Source of the DNA: Chrysomallon squamiferum
Lineage: Eukaryota; Mollusca; Gastropoda; Neomphalida; Peltospiridae
Direction of reading: 5' to 3'
NCBI GenBank assembly: GCA_012295275.1
Contig: CM022672.1
Location: forward strand, 45,568-109,567
Length of the DNA: 64,000 bases
Shown: positions 62,535-64,000 of the stretch, in pieces
Layout: every line of letters starts with the position of its first letter
How positions within the stretch are numbered: position 1 is the first letter of the stretch
The notes under the pieces: generated by a model
Seen by the model: only the letters and a program-made list of their open reading frames with translations
Database searches by the model: none
Told to the model about the DNA's origin: nothing
Position numbers and translations under genes: made by a program

Positions 62535-62581
62535 TCACTACTCCACTGATCAGGTATCTGTTTCATTTCTAACAAAGACTT
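62535..62581 (-). CDS. Common upstream exon of the zinc-finger gene
   Basis: A 47 bp exon between TTTCTTTGCAG and the strong donor GTAAGT. It reads KSLLEMKQIPDQWSS and ends with GA, which the leading A of each zinc-finger exon completes to Glu. Entry is phase 0. Phase logic is the main support. No homology to a known linker is claimed. Exons for the N-terminal domain must lie beyond 64000. Confidence 0.6.
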
Positions 62582-62745
62582 CTGCAAAGAAAGCAAATGA
62601 GCACAATATTTAATATTCTGCATTACATATATACAAATTCACAAATGAAAATGTAATTATTTTCCTTAAGTATATAACAATTCAACCTATACATGTTTAC
62701 ATCTACCTAAAAAATGATATGGACATTGTAGGAAATTCAGTGTAA

Positions 62746-63272
62746 CTGTTGTTTGACATTTTGTAAATTGTAGAACACATTATAAATGGTGTTTCTTATT
62801 ATGTAGATTGTAGAACACACAATGTAACTGCTGTTTCATTCTATGTTGATCGTAGAATACACATTGTAACTGGTATTTTATATTATGTAGATTGTAGAAC
62901 ACAAAATGTAACTGGTGTTTCATAGTATGTAGATTGTAGAACATACAACATAACTGGTGTTTTATATTACATAGGTTGATGAACACAATATAACTGGTGT
63001 TTCATACGTAGATTGCAGAATGCTAAATGTAACTGGTATTTTATATTATGTAGATTGTGGAACACAAAATGTAACTCATATTTTATATTATACAGATTGT
63101 AGAACACAAAATGTAACTATTGTTTCATATCATATAGATTGTAGAACACAAAATGTAACTGGTGTTTTATATTATACAGATTGTAGGATGTTAAATGTAA
63201 CTGGTGTTTCATTTTAGGTGGATTTTACAATGTAACTGATGTTTCTTATTATACAGATTACACAATGTAACT
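62746..63272. repeat. 42 bp minisatellite in the zinc-finger gene intron
   Basis: About 12 copies of a 42 bp unit (TTATGTAGATTGTAGAACAC, then AAAATGTAACTGGTGTTTCA). Two versions of one segment, TGTTTCA and TATTTTA/TGTTTTA, tend to alternate. The unit length is a multiple of three, so long frames run through it without meaning. Confidence 0.9.
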
Positions 63273-64000
63273 GAGAGTGGGGCTCAAAACAATTTACAAT
63301 AACAGTATATTAAAAACACATAGACAAAAACAATGGATAATGAATTAAACTAATAATACTTAAAGAGTTCACATATAGTATATGGGTGGTGAATGCAAAT
63401 GGAAAAGTTGAATTATACTTTGATTGATTTAAGAACTGACTTTTAAAAAGATGTTTTTGAAACCCTGTTTGAATGTGGACTTTATGAAGCAAATGTCAAA
63501 TGAAAATTGTTATTTATCATGGATGCAGTATGTTTTGAATGAAGTTTCAAACAAAACAAGCTAAATTTTTCCTACATTTATGCCATCATCTGTTCCAATA
63601 ATTATTTCAAAGGCATTGCCACATACTATTAAATAAACAAATATAAAAGAGGCTATTTTTACCTAAAATACAACAGTTGAGAAACTAAAGTCATGTGACC
63701 ATAGATTTTTCACTTTTTCATGCATCAGAAGTAAACTGCTGAAAATGTTCACATATTTTGTGCCGAAGGACTCGTCTGTACAGTTTATAACTAACATTTT
63801 GCCCAGAAGTGATGTCTGTAAATAAGCTTCATGATTTATTAACCAGAAATTTATTTACAGAAATATTTCATCAAAGTTTGTTACTGCTTTTGGGAAGAAA
63901 AGACATTTGTATTTAATACACAAATGAGGCTATGATTCAGAGGTTTTGTCTAGTCAATATTTTTAAGTTTAGCCATGAGTTTAAATAGTAGTGCTGAAGA
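63273..64000. other. Non-coding sequence at the window end
   Basis: AT-rich, probably intron of the zinc-finger gene. No exon or repeat recognised. Confidence 0.5.

Noticed and set aside
63020-63217. Frame repeating NVTGILYYTDCRT
   Set aside because: Translation of the 42 bp minisatellite, whose unit length is a multiple of three.

Overview
This is eukaryotic nuclear DNA from an animal, most likely a marine mollusc. The evidence is spliced genes with GT-AG introns, AATAAA signals, TTAGGG-type telomeric repeats (read here as CCCTAA), AT-rich introns, many dispersed copies of a TTATCTCCCTT motif of the kind I associate with molluscan repeats, and animal genes (prohibitin, La, hydroxylysine kinase). 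The assignment to Mollusca is inference. A run of exactly 200 N at 28176-28375 shows that two contigs were joined there. Left half (1-33714): repeats only. Positions 1-2898 hold two ~1.45 kb tandem units with long telomeric tracts and (CA)n. From 2899 to about 12270 the same backbone carries a different cargo: seven ~1.3 kb units, each with a minus-strand PHR-domain exon and a short telomeric tract. Every unit of both kinds also carries a conserved cluster of an E-box, an AP-1 site and two perfect CRE palindromes. From 12285 to 33714 lies a ~374 bp satellite: about 42 units in one orientation, the N gap, then about 14 units of a second subfamily in the opposite orientation. Middle (33715-43900): several copies of a dispersed element built as a unique 5' block, a (GT)n tract, ~100 bp core repeats and a unique 3' block; an AT-rich stretch with inverted repeats; a hydroxylysine kinase (HYKK) pseudogene; and a decayed two-unit relic of the 374 bp satellite running into degenerate telomeric repeats. 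Right half (43900-64000): ordinary gene space. Prohibitin-1 (minus strand, six coding exons, 272 aa) and the La ribonucleoprotein (plus strand, 13 coding exons, 416 aa) lie head to head around a ~1.25 kb intergenic region. La is followed by the 3' part of a minus-strand zinc-finger gene: one short shared exon and three alternative last exons. Each last exon has two C2H2 fingers, the same entry phase and its own AATAAA, an arrangement like lola-type transcription factors. The upstream exons of that gene lie beyond the window. Exon coordinates for prohibitin and La were derived by hand from splice sites, frame continuity and remembered family sequences; no alignment was run.
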